Positions 42,701 through 55,426 of a stretch of 64,000 bases of DNA are shown here, one piece after another (the first letter of the stretch is position 1; the number at the start of each line of letters is the position of its first letter). Location of the stretch: contig NC_081556.1 of NCBI RefSeq assembly GCF_963082655.1, positions 152,592,389 to 152,656,388 on the forward strand, in the 5' to 3' direction. The DNA is from Stomoxys calcitrans (lineage: Eukaryota > Arthropoda > Insecta > Diptera > Muscidae). The notes under the pieces are model-generated. The model did not search any database. It saw nothing but the letters and a program-made list of their open reading frames with translations, and was not told where the DNA came from. The translations under genes and the position numbers were made by a program.

Positions 42701-45700
42701 GCACTTACATTTTTATTATTCGACATGTCTGATTTTGTTTCTTCTGTACCTAATAATTCGGCAATTATCAAATTTTTGTTTGGCAACTCTTTTATACTGG
42801 AAGTCCCTGATTTTGTCCCATCTTGATCAGACAGTTCTGTAGTTAAATAATTTGTAGTAGGCAAATTTGGTCCTTCAGTAGTTGTTAACTCGGCAGTTGG
42901 CCGATTGGCATTTTTAATTGGCATTTCTGATATATGCAAAGATACTAAAAGAGAGTCCTGAGCACTAGATTGCTTTGAAAAATCGGTGGCATTAGGTCTC
43001 ATCAAATCTTCTTGTATCATTTCTTGAGTCTTAATTTCTTTATTTGGTAAGCCGGATGTAATGTATTTAGTATTTGTTGTTGAGTATTGGTTTGGTAACC
43101 CTGTTGTCATGTATTGAGTAGAGTCATATGAATTAAGGAAACCTTTTATTGGTAGTTCGGTGGAAATTGAGTTTTCATTGCTCCCAGCTCGAGAAGTTTG
43201 CAACTCTGTGGTCAGAGCTTCTGTGTTTGGCAACTCCGTTGTGATAATTACAAATTCGAAGTTGTTAGGCTCTGTTGTAGTAAACATCTGGGTTTGAGGG
43301 AATTTTGTTGTCATTTCGTTGACTACCATTTCTTGAATTTTTCCGTTTGGCAACTCCTTTGTTCTATAATTGATATTTGGTAAATCCTTAAAATTATCCT
43401 CTGTTATTTCCTCTTTAAAAGTCAACTCAGTTGTAATTTCCTCTTTGATTTGCGAGGACGTTGTCATTTGTTTCATATTTGGCAACGCTGTAGTAAAAGA
43501 GTAGCCAATTGTGGACAATTCTGTGGCTGGCAATTCAGTAGTGTTCTCAATGTAGTCTTCAATCGTGGCTTGTCTATTCGGCATGTCTGTTGTAGTCCCC
43601 ACCTTATTATTTGAATGAAGTCCCTCCTTTTCCGTATTTGGCAACACTGTTGCGTTTTTATTAAAAGTATGAGGCGTCTCTTTAGTTATTGGAAACTCTG
43701 TTGAAGTGAATTTGACAGCGGAAGGTTCTGTAGTTTGCTCTATGAAAGATGTTTCTCTTTGACTTTTAAGTTTTTCTGAAGAATCTTCATTGTTGGTCTC
43801 ATTCTTTGATACTGACACTTTGAAGTCAATCTTCTCTGTCGCTGCCCAAACACTAATTGGTAACTCTGTTGTTGTTATATCTTCAACATTCGTAACATTG
43901 CTCAAATACTTTCTGGATCCTTTCTTGAACCGTGAGTCTGATTTATTTGTATTTGAGATGTCTAAAGGCGGTATATTCGTACTTGTCATTACATCTTTAG
44001 TTGTATCAACCTCTGTGGTTGTCAACATTTCTGTAGCGGTCATCATTTCTGCAGCCTTCACCAAATTTGTTGTTGATGTCTCTTCCTCTGAGTTTAGGAA
44101 CATCACTGTAGTCGTCTCCATATCTGTAGTTCTCAACATCTCCGTGGCTTTTTCAGTCTCTAAGGTTGTCGACATTTCAGTAGTCGTTGCCGTTTTGGCA
44201 GCCTTTTTCAACTCTTTTCTAGATATTTCAGCCTCTGGGTTTGGGAACATCACCGTAGTCGTCTCCAAATCTCTAGTTCTCGCCATCTCAGTGGTTACTT
44301 CCATCTCTAAGGTCGTCCCAATTTCTGTTATGGTCGCCATTTCGGCAATATTTTTCAACTCTTTCATAGCTGTTTTTACCTCAGGGTTCGGAACCATCAC
44401 TGTAGTAGTCTCCATATCTGTAGGTCCTCCCATATCAGTGGTTTTTTCAGTCTCGAGGGTTGTCGCCGTCTCTGCAGTGGTCGATATTTTTGTAAACTTT
44501 GTCAACTCTCTTGTAGCTGTTTCTACTTCTGAGTTTGGGAATGTCATAATAGACTGGTTCTTGTCATCAGATCTTGCTATATCTGTTGTTGTTTCTACTT
44601 CAGAAGTGGTCAACATCTCTGTAGTTTCTTCCAACTCTGCAGGTATTTCCATATGGCTAATTGCTGTTGTCACATCTGGAGTGGGTAACATTTCGCTAGT
44701 TGCCACTATTTTTGAGTATAAAATCGGCGTCAAAGTTGAACCCATTTCAGGAGAAGTAAATGTCTCAGTATTCGTCTCCATTTCTGTAACTCTTGTCATC
44801 TCAGTAGTTGTCATAGTTTGAGGATCTGTAGACATCTCTGTGGTGTTTGTGATGTCTGTAGTCATTTTCTTATTTGACGACATAGTACTAATATCTACCA
44901 TATTTGCCGACTCCCTTGTAGCTGTTTCTATTTCTGAGTTCGGAAACATCATAATAGATTCCTTCTTATCGTCAGGTCTTGCTATATCTGTTGTTGTATC
45001 TACTTCGGAAGTATCCAAAATCTCTGTAGTTTCTTTCAACTCTGCAGGTATTTCCATATCGCTTATTGCTGTTGTCACATCTGGAGTGGGTAATATCTCG
45101 CTAGTTGCCACGATTTTTGAGAATAAAGTCGGCATCAAAGTTGAACCCATTTCAGGAGAAGTCAACGTCTCAGTATTCGTCTCCATTTCTGTAATTTTTG
45201 TCAGCTCCGTAGTTGTCATAGTTTGAGGATCGGTAAACATTTCTGTGGTCGTTATAAACTCTGTGGTGTTTTGAATGTCTGCAGTCATTTCCTTATTTCC
45301 TTCCTTATTTGAAGACTCAGTTGTTCTTTCAGTGGTCTCCATTTCCGTCTTCAAAGTGGTCATTACAGTATTCATTTCATAACTGGTAGGCCTAAATGTC
45401 TCCGTGGTTGTCACCATTTCAGAAGTGTTAAACACTTCCGTAGTGGTTTCCATTTTTATAGGCGTTGACACCTCAGTTGCCACTACTTCCATATTTAGAG
45501 ATTTTGTATCAAAACTACCCATATCTGATGGCACTGCGTGAAATCCCTCAATGTTTGTCATGTTATGAGTTTTACTTTCATCATTTAGAAACTCTGAACT
45601 TTTATTTACCATATTCGTTTCAATTACTTCTTTTTCTTTGGATTGCAAAAATATTCGATGATTTGAGGTTTCTTCTTCATTATTTTTCAAGTCGTCTTTA

Positions 45701-47009
45701 GGCCATTCCTTTTTTGGAAACTCTGTGGTTGTTAACTCTGCTGTTGGTGAAGTAATTAGGTCCACATCCAAAGGTTTGATTGCTGTTTCATATCTTTCCG
45801 TTTGTGTTATAATTTCATTTGAACCTGTTAACTTATCTGATCCTTCTTTAACTATTTCTGTAGTTGTAGCCATTTCTGTAGGAGCCACCACATTTGAATA
45901 TGACACAATTTCCGTAGTGGGAACCATATCGGTTGTAGTTATTATTTCTTCACCTTTCATAGTATCTAAAATCATAGTTGTCGTTATATTCTCAAGGTCT
46001 AATAAAGATGGTTCAGTACTAATCATTTGCGTATATGGATTCAATGTGGTAAATACTTCATCGTTAGTTGATTCCTCTTCAGCATTTATCAACTCCGCTG
46101 TTCTATTGAACTCTACTTTATTTAAAAGATTTATTTTACCATCATCACTTATTTGCGGTTCTGTGGATGTTTCTTTTAAATTTGAAACACTTGATGGTAA
46201 CGTTTCACTAAGAGGTAGCTGAGTGGTTAAAATCCCTGCATTCGAATCTATTGTAGCTGCGGGGGAATATTTAATTTTGGTATGTGGTAATTCCGTTGTA
46301 GATTTATTATCATTCGTTGTATTTTTAAATTCTGTATTAAAATCCCCATATGATGATTTCTCATTCAAATCCCCTAAAGAGTTGGAGTAGTTTGTATTCA
46401 TCTTTTCAGTTTTTGGTAATATTGTTGTATATATGCTTGTTGATGGTAACTCAGTGGTCAAAGATTCTATAATCGAATTGTATGTTGTCATCTCTTTTTC
46501 CATATATTCTTCAGTTGTTTCCTCTAAATATGGTAACTCTGTTGTGGCGATCAAATACATTGAAATATCTGATGTTGTTGATATTTGATTTGAAGGTCTT
46601 GTAGTTGCAATATCCATTGTTGTCATTTCAGTAGTTGACTGGGGCTTATTACCAGATTCTTCATTTTTATGTTGCGGAATCTTTGTAGTCAGCGGTTCAT
46701 TGTTCAAAGTCCCATTTGCAATTACTTCTCTTGTCAAAATATCTTCAGTATCTTCTTTTAAATGCAACATATCTGTTGGCGTAGTTGATTTTGTTACAGT
46801 ATCTGTAGTTGGCAATTCAGTAGTGACCATATCTCTTTCGGCAGTGAATTCATTCAATGAAGCTGGATTATCCATATCTATGGACTCAGTAAATGATGAT
46901 TCTTTGTAAGGAATTGAGGTTGTAGTTAGTTCATCGGTCACAGACTTTTCTGTAGTAATACCATTAACATATGATATAGCTGAGGTTGAAGCCAAACCCA
47001 GTGGTAAAT
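39781..47009 (-). CDS. Gene 5 exon 3: giant T-T-E repeat secreted mucin-like protein (residues 650-3058)
   Basis: Not recognised as a named protein. A 7.2-kb open frame runs on the minus strand to a TAA at 39781. Its first Leu-coding TTG (46995) is not a real start: the frame continues to an acceptor (TATAATTTTCAG) whose first exon base is 47009. With exons 1 (62358-62472) and 2 (50404-52236) it makes about 3058 residues. All junctions are phase 1 (the codon here is G|AT, Asp650). The protein is dominated by T-T-E-[LM], TELP and T-E-M repeats with many N-x-S/T sites. The middle has in-frame duplications (44050-44500 and 44500-45310). The C-terminal 600 residues are more complex and charged, with TTTTTT runs and NWW at 2966-2968 in TPTNWWHSLSYAEI. 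That resembles the PWW motif of genes 1-4 in position after Thr/Pro-rich sequence, but the match is weak. No transmembrane segment was seen. Confidence 0.85.
44050..44500 (-). repeat. Three in-frame 147-bp (49-codon) repeats in gene 5
   Basis: GTCGTCTCCA (or GTAGTCTCCA) occurs at 44111, 44258 and 44405, 147 bp apart. Each unit encodes [DM/DL]ETTTVM-[VF]-P/L-N plus a variable Lys-Glu-Leu part. Confidence 0.85.
44500..45310 (-). repeat. In-frame 405-bp (135-codon) tandem duplication in gene 5
   Basis: CAAAGTTGAACCCATTTCAG is at 44731 and 45136. Surrounding sequence (encoding EMGSTL, KIVATSE, LPTPDVTTAIS, EIPAEL and TTDIAR) is repeated in order with modest divergence. Confidence 0.88.
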
Positions 47010-47040
47010 CTGAAAATTATATAATTAATATTTTAAAATT

Positions 47041-47460
47041 AAAACAAGTCAGGACGTGTTAATTTCGGGTGAAGTCGATCTTTTGATACTCTACATCACA
47101 ATGGGTATACAGGCTAAGTCTTCGAAACTAAAATTTTCATTAACTTTAAATGTAGAATTATGGTCAAAACCCAGATTGTAATTCATAGAGGAAATCGTTG
47201 CGTAAAATTTTGAAGAAATCGGTTGAAAAGAAAATGCCAGAAAACTGAAAATCAGGTGATACATAAGTATATATGGGAACTATATTAAAATCTAAATAAA
47301 TTTACCACTGATCAGAAGTAGAAGTTGAAATCGGAGCTTTATCTAAATCAGAACTAATTTTTACAAATAGTAAAAATCATGGAAGAACACATAGTAAACC
47401 AGTAAGGAAGGGCAAAAGTCGGTCGGTGCCGACTGTATAATACCCTTCACCTACCCTACA
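47041..47460. repeat. Fragments of further hairpin-repeat subfamilies
   Basis: 'acaagtcaggacgtgttaat' followed by 'ttcgggtgaagtcgatcttt', and at about 47405 'gggcaaaagtcggtcggtgc' with 'cgactgtataatacccttca'. Both have the layout (spacer, small hairpin, TATACCCT) of family A left or right ends but diverge in sequence. Confidence 0.45.
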
Positions 47461-47811
47461 TATACAAAGTGTGAGCTATATTTTATTCTGACCCAAATTT
47501 GAAGGACCTCGCCGGCTGTTTTCAAATTAATATGGACAGATATATAAGTCAGAAAGTGAATTTGAATCTATCGGTAAACTTATCAATGGGTCTAAATCTC
47601 TTCCTTCTGCGTGTTACAAACAAATGCACTTAGTTATATAGTACCAAATTAGTGGTGTAGTGTATCATTAAGTACAATAAGTTATGTTAATTTAGATTCG
47701 GTTGAAGAAAAGGATGTTTAGTCTAACACTTCCTCTTATCTAGTGATCGGCACGCCATGGATTATAAAACCTACAAGAAAACTTGGAGCTGCAAATTCGT
47801 CTCAGACGAAT

Positions 47812-48572
47812 ATTTCGAGTAGTTACAAACAGAATGACGAAATTAGTATACCCCCATCCTATGGTGGAGGGTATAACAATTAAAAGAGTTCTTAGTTCGG
47901 CCGGGCCGAATCTTATATGCCCTCCACCATGGATTGCATTTTCAAGTCTTTGGCCGATATCTCTTTACAGACAAACAAAGGATAGTCGTTTAAAAATTCC
48001 ACTCTATTTCAGCTATACCAAGTTATGAACCGATTGAGCCCATGATTGGCACAGTTTTTGATGTTCAAACCAAAACGCTTTGTGCAAAATTTCAGGAAAA
48101 TCGAGAAATTTGCGACCTCTAGAAGCTCAGGAAGTCAATATTAGAGATAGGATTCTATGGGAGCTATATGAGGTTGTGGACCGATTTAGACCATACTTGA
48201 CACAATTTTTGACGGTCAAATCAAAACACTACGTGCAAAATTTCAGTTAAATCGAATAATAATTGCGAACTCTAGCGGCTTAAGAAGTCAAGATCCGAAA
48301 TCTAAATCAAGTTATGAACCGATTAAGACCATGTTTGGCATAGTTAAGGAAAGTCAAAACAATGCACCTCGTGCAAAATATCTGACAAATCGGAAACAAA
48401 ATTGCGCCTTTTAAATACTCAAGAATTTAGGGCAGCTATATCAAATCATGAACAATATGGCCCATTTACAATCCCAGCCGTCCTACCTTCACAATTACCG
48501 TTCTATCGATAGGCGGACGGACATAGCTATATTGACTTAGAATGTCAAGATGATCAAGAATATGCGTACTTG
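47812..48572 (-). repeat. Family A end plus a second family A element
   Basis: 47812-47875 is a left end (CCTATGGTGGAGGGTATAAC). 47876-48572 begins with TTAGTTCGGCCGGGCCGAAT and TATGCCCTCCACCATGG, then has about three units. Confidence 0.75.
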
Positions 48573-49604
48573 TTATACCCACCACCGAAGGATGAGGGTA
48601 TATTCATTTTGTCATTCCGTTTGCAACACATCGAAATATCCATTTCCAATCCTATAAAGTATATACTCTTGATCAGCGTAACAATCTAAGACGATCTAGC
48701 CATGTCCGTTCGTCTGTCTGTTGAAATCACGCTACAGTCTTTAAAAATAGACATATTGAGCTGAAACTTTGCACAGATTCTTTTTTTGTCCATAAGCAAG
48801 TTAAGTTCGAAGATGGGCTATATCGGAATATAGCTTGATATAGACCGATTTTGTTGAAATTTGGGACAGTGAATTTTGTTAAGCCAGTCGACATACTTCT
48901 TCAGTTTGGCCCAGATCAGTTCAGATATATATATAGTTGCCATATAGACCGATCCGCCGATTTAGGGTCATAGGCCCATAAAAGCCACATTTATTGTTCG
49001 ATTTTGCTGAAATTTTGGGACAGTGAGTTGTTTTAGGCCCTTCGACATTCTTTTTCAATACGGCCCAGATCGTCCAGATTTGGATATAGCAGTCATATAG
49101 ACCGAACTCTCGACTTACGGTCTTGGTCCCATAAAATTCACATTTATTATCCGATTTCTCCGAAATTAAGGACAGTGAGTTGCGTTAGGCATTTCTGCAA
49201 TTTGACCCTGATCAGTTAAGATTTTGATAAAGCAGCCATGTAGACCGATCTCTCGATTTAAAGTCTTGGTCCACTAAAAGTCGTCTTATAATTCGATTTC
49301 GCTGAAATTTGACACAGCGACTTGCGTTAGGCTTTTCGACATCCGTGTCGTATAGTGTTCAGATCGGTCTATATTTGGGTATAACTACCAAAAAAACCAA
49401 TATTTTGTTCTACAAAATTCAACAATGACTTGTTCTTATTAGACCACTCAATGTTCGTGCCGAATTTGGTCGAAATCGGACCTGTGGGGGCATACATTAT
49501 GCATTTTTCACCGGATTATGACATAAGGTTGTTTGGATATATACCTGAGGTGGTGGGTATCGAAAGGTCGGCCCGGCCGAACTTTATGCCTTTTTACTTG
49601 TTTT
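48573..49604 (+). repeat. Family C element
   Basis: Left end TTATACCCACCACCGAAGGA, 'gtttgcaacacatcgaaata', about five units, right end GGTATCGAAAGGTCGGCCCG and CCGAACTTTATGCCTTTTTA. Confidence 0.78.
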
Positions 49605-50403
49605 TGTCTCAGATCAATAATTCGATGTGTTATAAATTGAGGGACGAAAAAACTATAACCCCATTCTATGAAGGGTATAACTAGAAGAAATGAAACCGTG
49701 TGAGTGACCTGCGATACGTATAAACACCACTCAAGTTTGAAATTTGAGCCCCGATTAATTTAGGTATCGTCGATCATCAGAGGGCAACCGGTATAGGTAT
49801 AAATAGGTCCACAGGTATAGTAAAACGCTCCGTTAGTAATGCGGAGTAACTGAAACTGGAGTCGGTAATAGTCAGCAGTTTGGAATGGTGAGTTTCAGTG
49901 ATTAGCCAGATGTTACCAGCTCTCATCGGCTAGGCGAGTTATGGGAGTCTTTTAATAACCAATGGTGGTCCTATAGGTCGGACCAACTATGGCTAGTTAT
50001 GAGAGCTTGAGGATCACTATCACCACCTGAATATATCATGAAGGAGATTTGTAGTCTTGAAGCATATTTATCGCATTAAGCTGTGATTTGAGACGGCGGA
50101 GTACGATATCAGGAATTGGTGATATTACTTCATTAACGATGATGAGCGGAAAATTACTGATAAAGCCCAAATCTTTAAGAAATCATTACAGGGAACAGCA
50201 TTTGAATTGCATGTTGATTTTATTATAAAAGCAAAAGCTTTGACCTCTACCGGCCTAGTACCTTCAATTTAACTTGGAATGTTCTCAGCTGTGACCATGG
50301 CTTCGAAATTGTTTCATAGTGAAATCTTATGAGTCTAAGAAAGACTTAGATAAGAAAATGGGTTTGTATGTTCGTTTTATAATGTTTTCAAAAAATGTCT
50401 TAC
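49605..50403. other. Intron 2 remainder, nothing recognised
   Basis: A short family A-like end is present to about 49680. The rest shows no repeat family or coding frame beyond the exon 2 read-through to 50327. Confidence 0.4.
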
Positions 50404-52236
50404 CTGTACTCGAACTAATTATTTTGGGTATTGTAGTTGACGCTAACTCTTCTAAGTCAATGTTGATGGTAGATGTTTCAACGTTTTCATTTCTTACAAT
50501 ATCCGAAACATTTTCCTTGATAACTGGTTGACCCTTTTCTGTTGTATTATCCACAACAACAGTTTGAAACTGCCCTGCAGTATCAAAGGCTGTCACATTG
50601 TTTGTAAATTCCGGGGTTATCATTTCAAATTCTCCCCCTTCATTTGCCTCTTGATTCGAGAAATTTAACCCTATTGGTTTTTGCAAATTTTCCAGGGTTT
50701 CATTAAAAAGATGTGCCTGTTGCTTCAATATGTTATCATCATTCCCATGCGCCAAAACGTTAATATTAACCAACAAAGGCTTTAATAAATCCACATCCAA
50801 ATCAGTTAATTTTGTAGGCATTTCGTTTTCAACTGGTATTGCTTGCAACAATGTATGACTCTCATTGCCTTCAATTTGGGCATTCTTTAAGTGTAAATTT
50901 TCTTCATTTTGTGCAGTGTAGTGTGTTAACACAGAAGATTGTGTATATTCGATATTGTCTTTAATTCCTTTGATGTTCATTTCGCCTGGTTCGGTTTTAT
51001 TTTTCCCAAAATCTCCTTGAAGAATTGCATTAATTCCTGCGAATGCCTGCGCTTCATTATTTTCCAACTGCAATTTGCCATGATTGCTGATCTCTTTCGC
51101 ATCAGCTTCAATTAAAGTATCCTTTTGGTAATCGCTCGCTTTCACACCATCCTCTGCTGCATTTAAGGCAATTTTATTTAAATACATTAAACTGTCCTCA
51201 TTATACTCACTTGCATCCAGTTTCACACCATTGGCCTTCTTCTTAACATGCGCCACTTCATTTGCATCGCAAGGAGATATTTTTTGCTGTGCCTTTTGCG
51301 TTTCGGAATTTTCCTCATTCACTTCCAGCTGAGTGGCCTCCTTTGGAGGAGCCTGGTGCTGGGAATTGAATTTTTCCTTTTCCTGCCATTCAATGGCTGA
51401 GGTGGGTGCATTTTTGTTCCTTTCCTCGACCTGTTGGAATTTCTTTATGTTTTCGGCATTTATCTGAAGAAATTCTAATTGTTGGCGTAGTTTTTGAGCA
51501 TCTGCCAATGTTGTCAATGTTTTATCCGTCTTATTGGCTGTTTTGTTCATTTGCAAAGCCACGCTGAGATTCTGTTCAGTTTGTGCCATGTACTCAAGGA
51601 GAACCAGATTCAAGAGTGAATCCTTTAACGTAGACGATGAATCCTTTAATGATGCCCAAGACAATGTTGGCATTGCTGTAGTGTTCTGGGCGGAAGTTTT
51701 CTTGTTGGCCTTACGTTCGACACTGGCCACCACTTGAGCCGGCTTGGAGGAGGCCAAAGACACCAAATCCTTTTTATTATCCTGCTGATGATGCTGATAA
51801 TTTGTCTTAACGTTATTTGTTGTAATCTCATTGTAGATGGTAAACTTTGGCCTTGCTGTAGTTGTGTTTGTCACCAAAGATGAGGTTATTGCTCTTTTCT
51901 CCTGAATGAGATGTTGTTGCTGGCTATACTCGCCTTCCAAATTCTCTGCTAAGGTGTCGGGCTGATCCTGTTTGCCACTGTTAAGGACCAACTCTTCCAT
52001 CAACTGTCTTAGACGCAAATCATATTCAATGTTGTTTAAATAGGGGATTGGTTGTAATGAGATGGAGGTTGTACTGGCAGGTTGAGTTATGGTCTTCTTA
52101 ATGTTTCTTGTGAGATGTTTCACTTCATGTTGGATATTTTGCTCCGATGCTAGAATAGCTGTTTTAAATCTTTGGTTTGGGGGTGTGGGAATATATGCAC
52201 TGGTTGTCCAGTACTTGGTGGCTGGTAATGATTTGG
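50404..52236 (-). CDS. Gene 5 exon 2 (residues 39-650)
   Basis: The open frame continues upstream of its first GTG (52123) to an acceptor, TTCTAACATTTTCAG|CC at 52237/52236, with a good branch-point word CTAAC. It reads KSLPATKYWTTSAYIPTPP and on without a stop. Downstream the frame would run on to a stop at 50327, but a strong donor ACAG|GTAAGA at 50404 joins it in phase to exon 3. The encoded segment is polar and rich in Asn, Gln, Glu and Thr, with N-x-S/T sites and many Lys/Glu-rich stretches. No catalytic domain was recognised. It forms the N-terminal part of the mature gene 5 protein. Confidence 0.82.
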
Positions 52237-52439
52237 CTGAAAATGTTAGAAAAAAGAGAACAGATTAGATATTCAAACGAAATTTTATTGCAATTTTATA
52301 GGTCATCAAGTTAAGAACATTTTAGCCCAATTGTCTAAATTTTGTTTTTTATTCCCATCACCAAATGATGGTGGTAGATTAATGTTCCGTTTGCTACACA
52401 ACTAAATATCCATTGCCTAAAATATCTTTCATATAAAAT

Positions 52440-54040
52440 TTAATTTGTGTTTGTTCGTTTGTTCCGTATAGACTCAAAAACTGCTGAATCGATTACCTTG
52501 AACTTTTCACAGATTGTGTAGTTTGGTATGGAAGGAAACATAGGCGATATAATTTCTTGATATCGCGAAGGGTGGCGGACCCTCCCCCTTACTCCAAAAG
52601 TACTACTTAAAAATAAAAGTGGAGCGATCGGGACAATGTGGGATTCAAATGAATGGTATTCAAGAGTAGAATAATAAAAGTTGGGTCCAACTACCTGGAG
52701 GGCCGCCCCAACCCCAAAACCCTTTAAAATAGGCTTATTTGACGATCATGACAATAGGGGACTCAAATGAAAGGTATTCGAGAGTAGATTACGAATATGG
52801 TAACGAAGAAGAAATATGCTTTATAATTTGTTGATATCGGAAGGGGGCGGACCCTCCCCTTACCCCAAAAGTACTACCTAAAAATAAAAGTGAACCGATC
52901 GGGACAATATGGGATTCAAATGAATGGTATTCAAGAGTAGAGTACGAATTTTATAATTAAAGTTGGGTCCAACTACCTGGAGGGCCGCCCAGCCCAAAAA
53001 CCCCTTAAAATAGGTTTATTTGACGATCTTGACAATATGAGACTGAAATGAAAGGTATTCTAGAGTAGATTACGAATATGGTAACGAAGAAGAAATATGC
53101 TTTATAATTTGTTGATATCGGAAGGGGGGGACCCTACCCGTTACCCCTAATATACAACCCAAAAACAAAAGTGGACCGATATGGACAATATGGATATCAA
53201 ATGAAAGGTATTGAAGAGTAGAATACGAATATTGTATTAAAAATTGGGTCCAAGTACCCAGAAAGTCGCCCTAATCCCAAAATATCTTCAAACAGACAAA
53301 TTGGTCGTACATATCAATATGGGGCTTAAATGAAAGGTATTCGGGAGTAGATTACGAATCTGGCATACAAAATCAGCACATCAAATGAAAGGTATTGAAG
53401 ACTAGAAAATGAATACCATTATATACCCCAACCCAAAAACTCCTCTAAACAGAAATTCTCGCCATTCCTATCAATATGGGACTCAAATGAAAAGTATCCG
53501 GCATTAGATTAGGTCCAAATAATAGGAGGTCGCCTCACCTTCAAATGGTCATATCAGCCGACCATGGCTATATAGGATTCAAATGAAAGATATTTGGGAG
53601 TAGATTAAAAATATGGCAGTAACATTTTCGTTTAAGTCAAGGTGGCTCTTTTCCTCCTAAAAATACGCCGAATAAATTAATTGACCCATTATTGGCAATA
53701 TGGGACTCAAATGAAAGGTACTTGAGAGTAGAAAAAGATTTTGATATCCAATTTTGGAGCCAAGTGTTTTGGGGTACGCCCTCAAGCACCCCAAAACTGA
53801 AATTCATTTCCTTTTAGAATAAAGAACGAGTTTGATATCTATTTTCAATGCAAAGCCCCAGCCCCAAAACACCCTCCATGTTCTCGCCAGGATTCGAACG
53901 CGTTCGGCGTCATTGGCCACTATGGCACGAATTCGATATCCGCATTCAGGGCGAAGTGTCCCCATCCTAAAAAAGATATTAGAGACTTGTAGAAGGCGCT
54001 GCGGAGTGGGCCCGGTTCGGCTAGTTAATTATAAATACAA
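52440..54040 (-). repeat. Composite repeat D, inverted copy
   Basis: Minus-strand order: GGGCCCACTCCGCAGCGCCT start (about 54025), 'acacttcgccctgaatgcgg', a SINE-like head with TTCGAATCC (about 53895), and at least seven degenerate units ('acctttcatttgagtcccat', 'gtaatctactctcgaatacc'). The tail is 'tttttgagtctatacggaac' plus AAACGAACAAAC near 52460. Confidence 0.7.
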
Positions 54041-54389
54041 AAAAAAAAAAAAAATCTAACACCATCGAGTCATGTCCGTCCGTCTGTTCAAATCAAGCTT
54101 GAGTCTTTTAATATGAAGATATTGAACTGAGACTTTGCACAGATAATTTCTTTGACCATATCTGGCTTAGTTCAAGAATGTTCTATATTGAACTATATCT
54201 TGACAATGTCCCCATGCATATGGATCTTAAAAATAAAGATGCAAGACGATTCAGCAGAAATTACACACCGTGAGTTGTATTAGACTTCTGTACATCTATG
54301 CCGTGCATAGTCTAGATCGAACATTAATTGGATATTCCATAAAGACCGATTTGGAGACTTAAACCCAATTTTTGCCAATGGATAGATAT
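54041..54389 (+). repeat. Family C/B repeat fragment
   Basis: Has 'catgtccgtccgtctgttca', 'gatattgaactgagactttg' and degenerate unit words. Both ends are missing. Confidence 0.55.
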
Positions 54390-54690
54390 TCCACTCGGGA
54401 ACAGGGGCAAACTTTTCACATGTCAATGAGTGCAGTTCGATTCAAGTTTAAGCTCAATGATAAAGGGTCTCCTTTTTATAACCGAGTCCGATCGGCCTGC
54501 AGCAGTGCGACACCTCTTTGGGGAGAAGCCTTTACATGACTTCTATGCATGGCATAGAACTTCATAAATATCGCAAATATTTGAAGGGGAAAACCGCCCC
54601 TGAAAAAATTTTTCTGTTCTCGCCAGGACTCGAACCCAGGCGTTCAGCGTCATAGACGGATATGGTTACCTCTGGGCTACGGTGCCTCCC
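54390..54690 (-). mobile_element. tRNA-derived SINE, inverted copy
   Basis: The minus strand starts GTAGCCCAGAGGTAACC (A-box region, 54680-54664) and has B box GGTTCGAGTCC at 54636-54626. The body has AGAGGTGTCGCACTGCTGC and TTAAACTTGAATCGAACTGC, as in the 22700-23040 copy. Confidence 0.8.
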
Positions 54691-54986
54691 GTAAACTCTT
54701 AAAAAACTTATATTCCCATTACGCTAAAATTAAGAAAACGGAGTTTTTTAGGATCCATCTACATCCGTGGGGAGCTTGATTCGGACCTGACCAAGTTTGA
54801 ATATCTTTCTACCATAAAAGGCGTATTTATTGCCCGATTTTGCTGATGCATCATATTCTGGTCATTCCAGAATATGATGCAGATCGAACCACGTTCCCGA
54901 TTAAATTTTTATACCCAACACCGTAGGATAGGGGGTAGATTAATTTGGTCATTCCGTTTGCAACACATCGCAACATCAATTTCCGA
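54691..54986 (+). repeat. Family C/B repeat remnants; left half of the LINE target
   Basis: From 54905 a family C left end (ATACCCAACACCGTAGGATA, 'gtttgcaacacatcgcaaca') runs to AATTTCCGA at 54978-54986 and resumes after the LINE at 59821 with AATTTCCGACC. Confidence 0.8.
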
Positions 54987-55006
54987 ATTTTCATCTGTTA
55001 CGTTGT

Positions 55007-55013
55007 GGTCGTG
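55007..55013 (+). promoter_or_regulatory. Putative downstream promoter element of the LINE
   Basis: GGTCGTG matches RGWCGTG, the downstream element of internal promoters in fly Jockey/Doc/F elements, which lies about 28 nt into the transcript. Here it begins 21 nt from the apparent 5' end, so a few 5' bases may be missing. Confidence 0.4.
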
Positions 55014-55426
55014 TTATCAAAGCGCTCCGTTCGTATACAAAATACAATATAAACATAACATACCATCACCATTAAAAGTAGTGCAAAAAATTCCTTACAC
55101 TCCTGGGTAGTGCATCGATTATTATCTCTTCTCGGGAATTGTCGGGTGTGCACAGAAACGGCAAAACATTTTGCAAAAGAAAAACACACTTGGATGCAAA
55201 AGAAATTCACCACTAGTGAAAAAACTCAAAATTACGATTAAAAAACAAACTATATCTGTCCCTTGTGATAAGAAATAAAACAACAGCAGCTGATCTTGTT
55301 TCTCAGTCTGACAGTCAAATGGTGTTGCCAGACTTAGTTCAAACAACTGTGGTGGTGTTCATGACTTTAAAGAAAATATACATATAGTCACCCTGTTATT
55401 AACGGTCACTGTATTTAAAATTTAAA

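Larger units (their letters stand above)
47010..50403 (-). other. Gene 5 intron 2 (3.4 kb, repeat-filled)
   Basis: Donor ACAG|GTAAGA at 50404/50403 and acceptor TTTTCAG|AT at 47010/47009. Phase 1 on both sides. It contains family A and C repeats plus two unplaced spacers. Confidence 0.75.

Noticed and set aside
43790..46222. Plus-strand frames of 128-343 codons rich in Val/Ser
   Set aside because: Antisense shadows of the T-T-E repeats of gene 5; composition is fully explained by the minus-strand coding bias.
54998..55346. Minus-strand hydrophobic frames as candidate first exon of gene 5
   Set aside because: They lie in the 5' UTR of the inserted LINE, which is younger than gene 5. The exon at 62358-62472 fits phase and signal-peptide needs.
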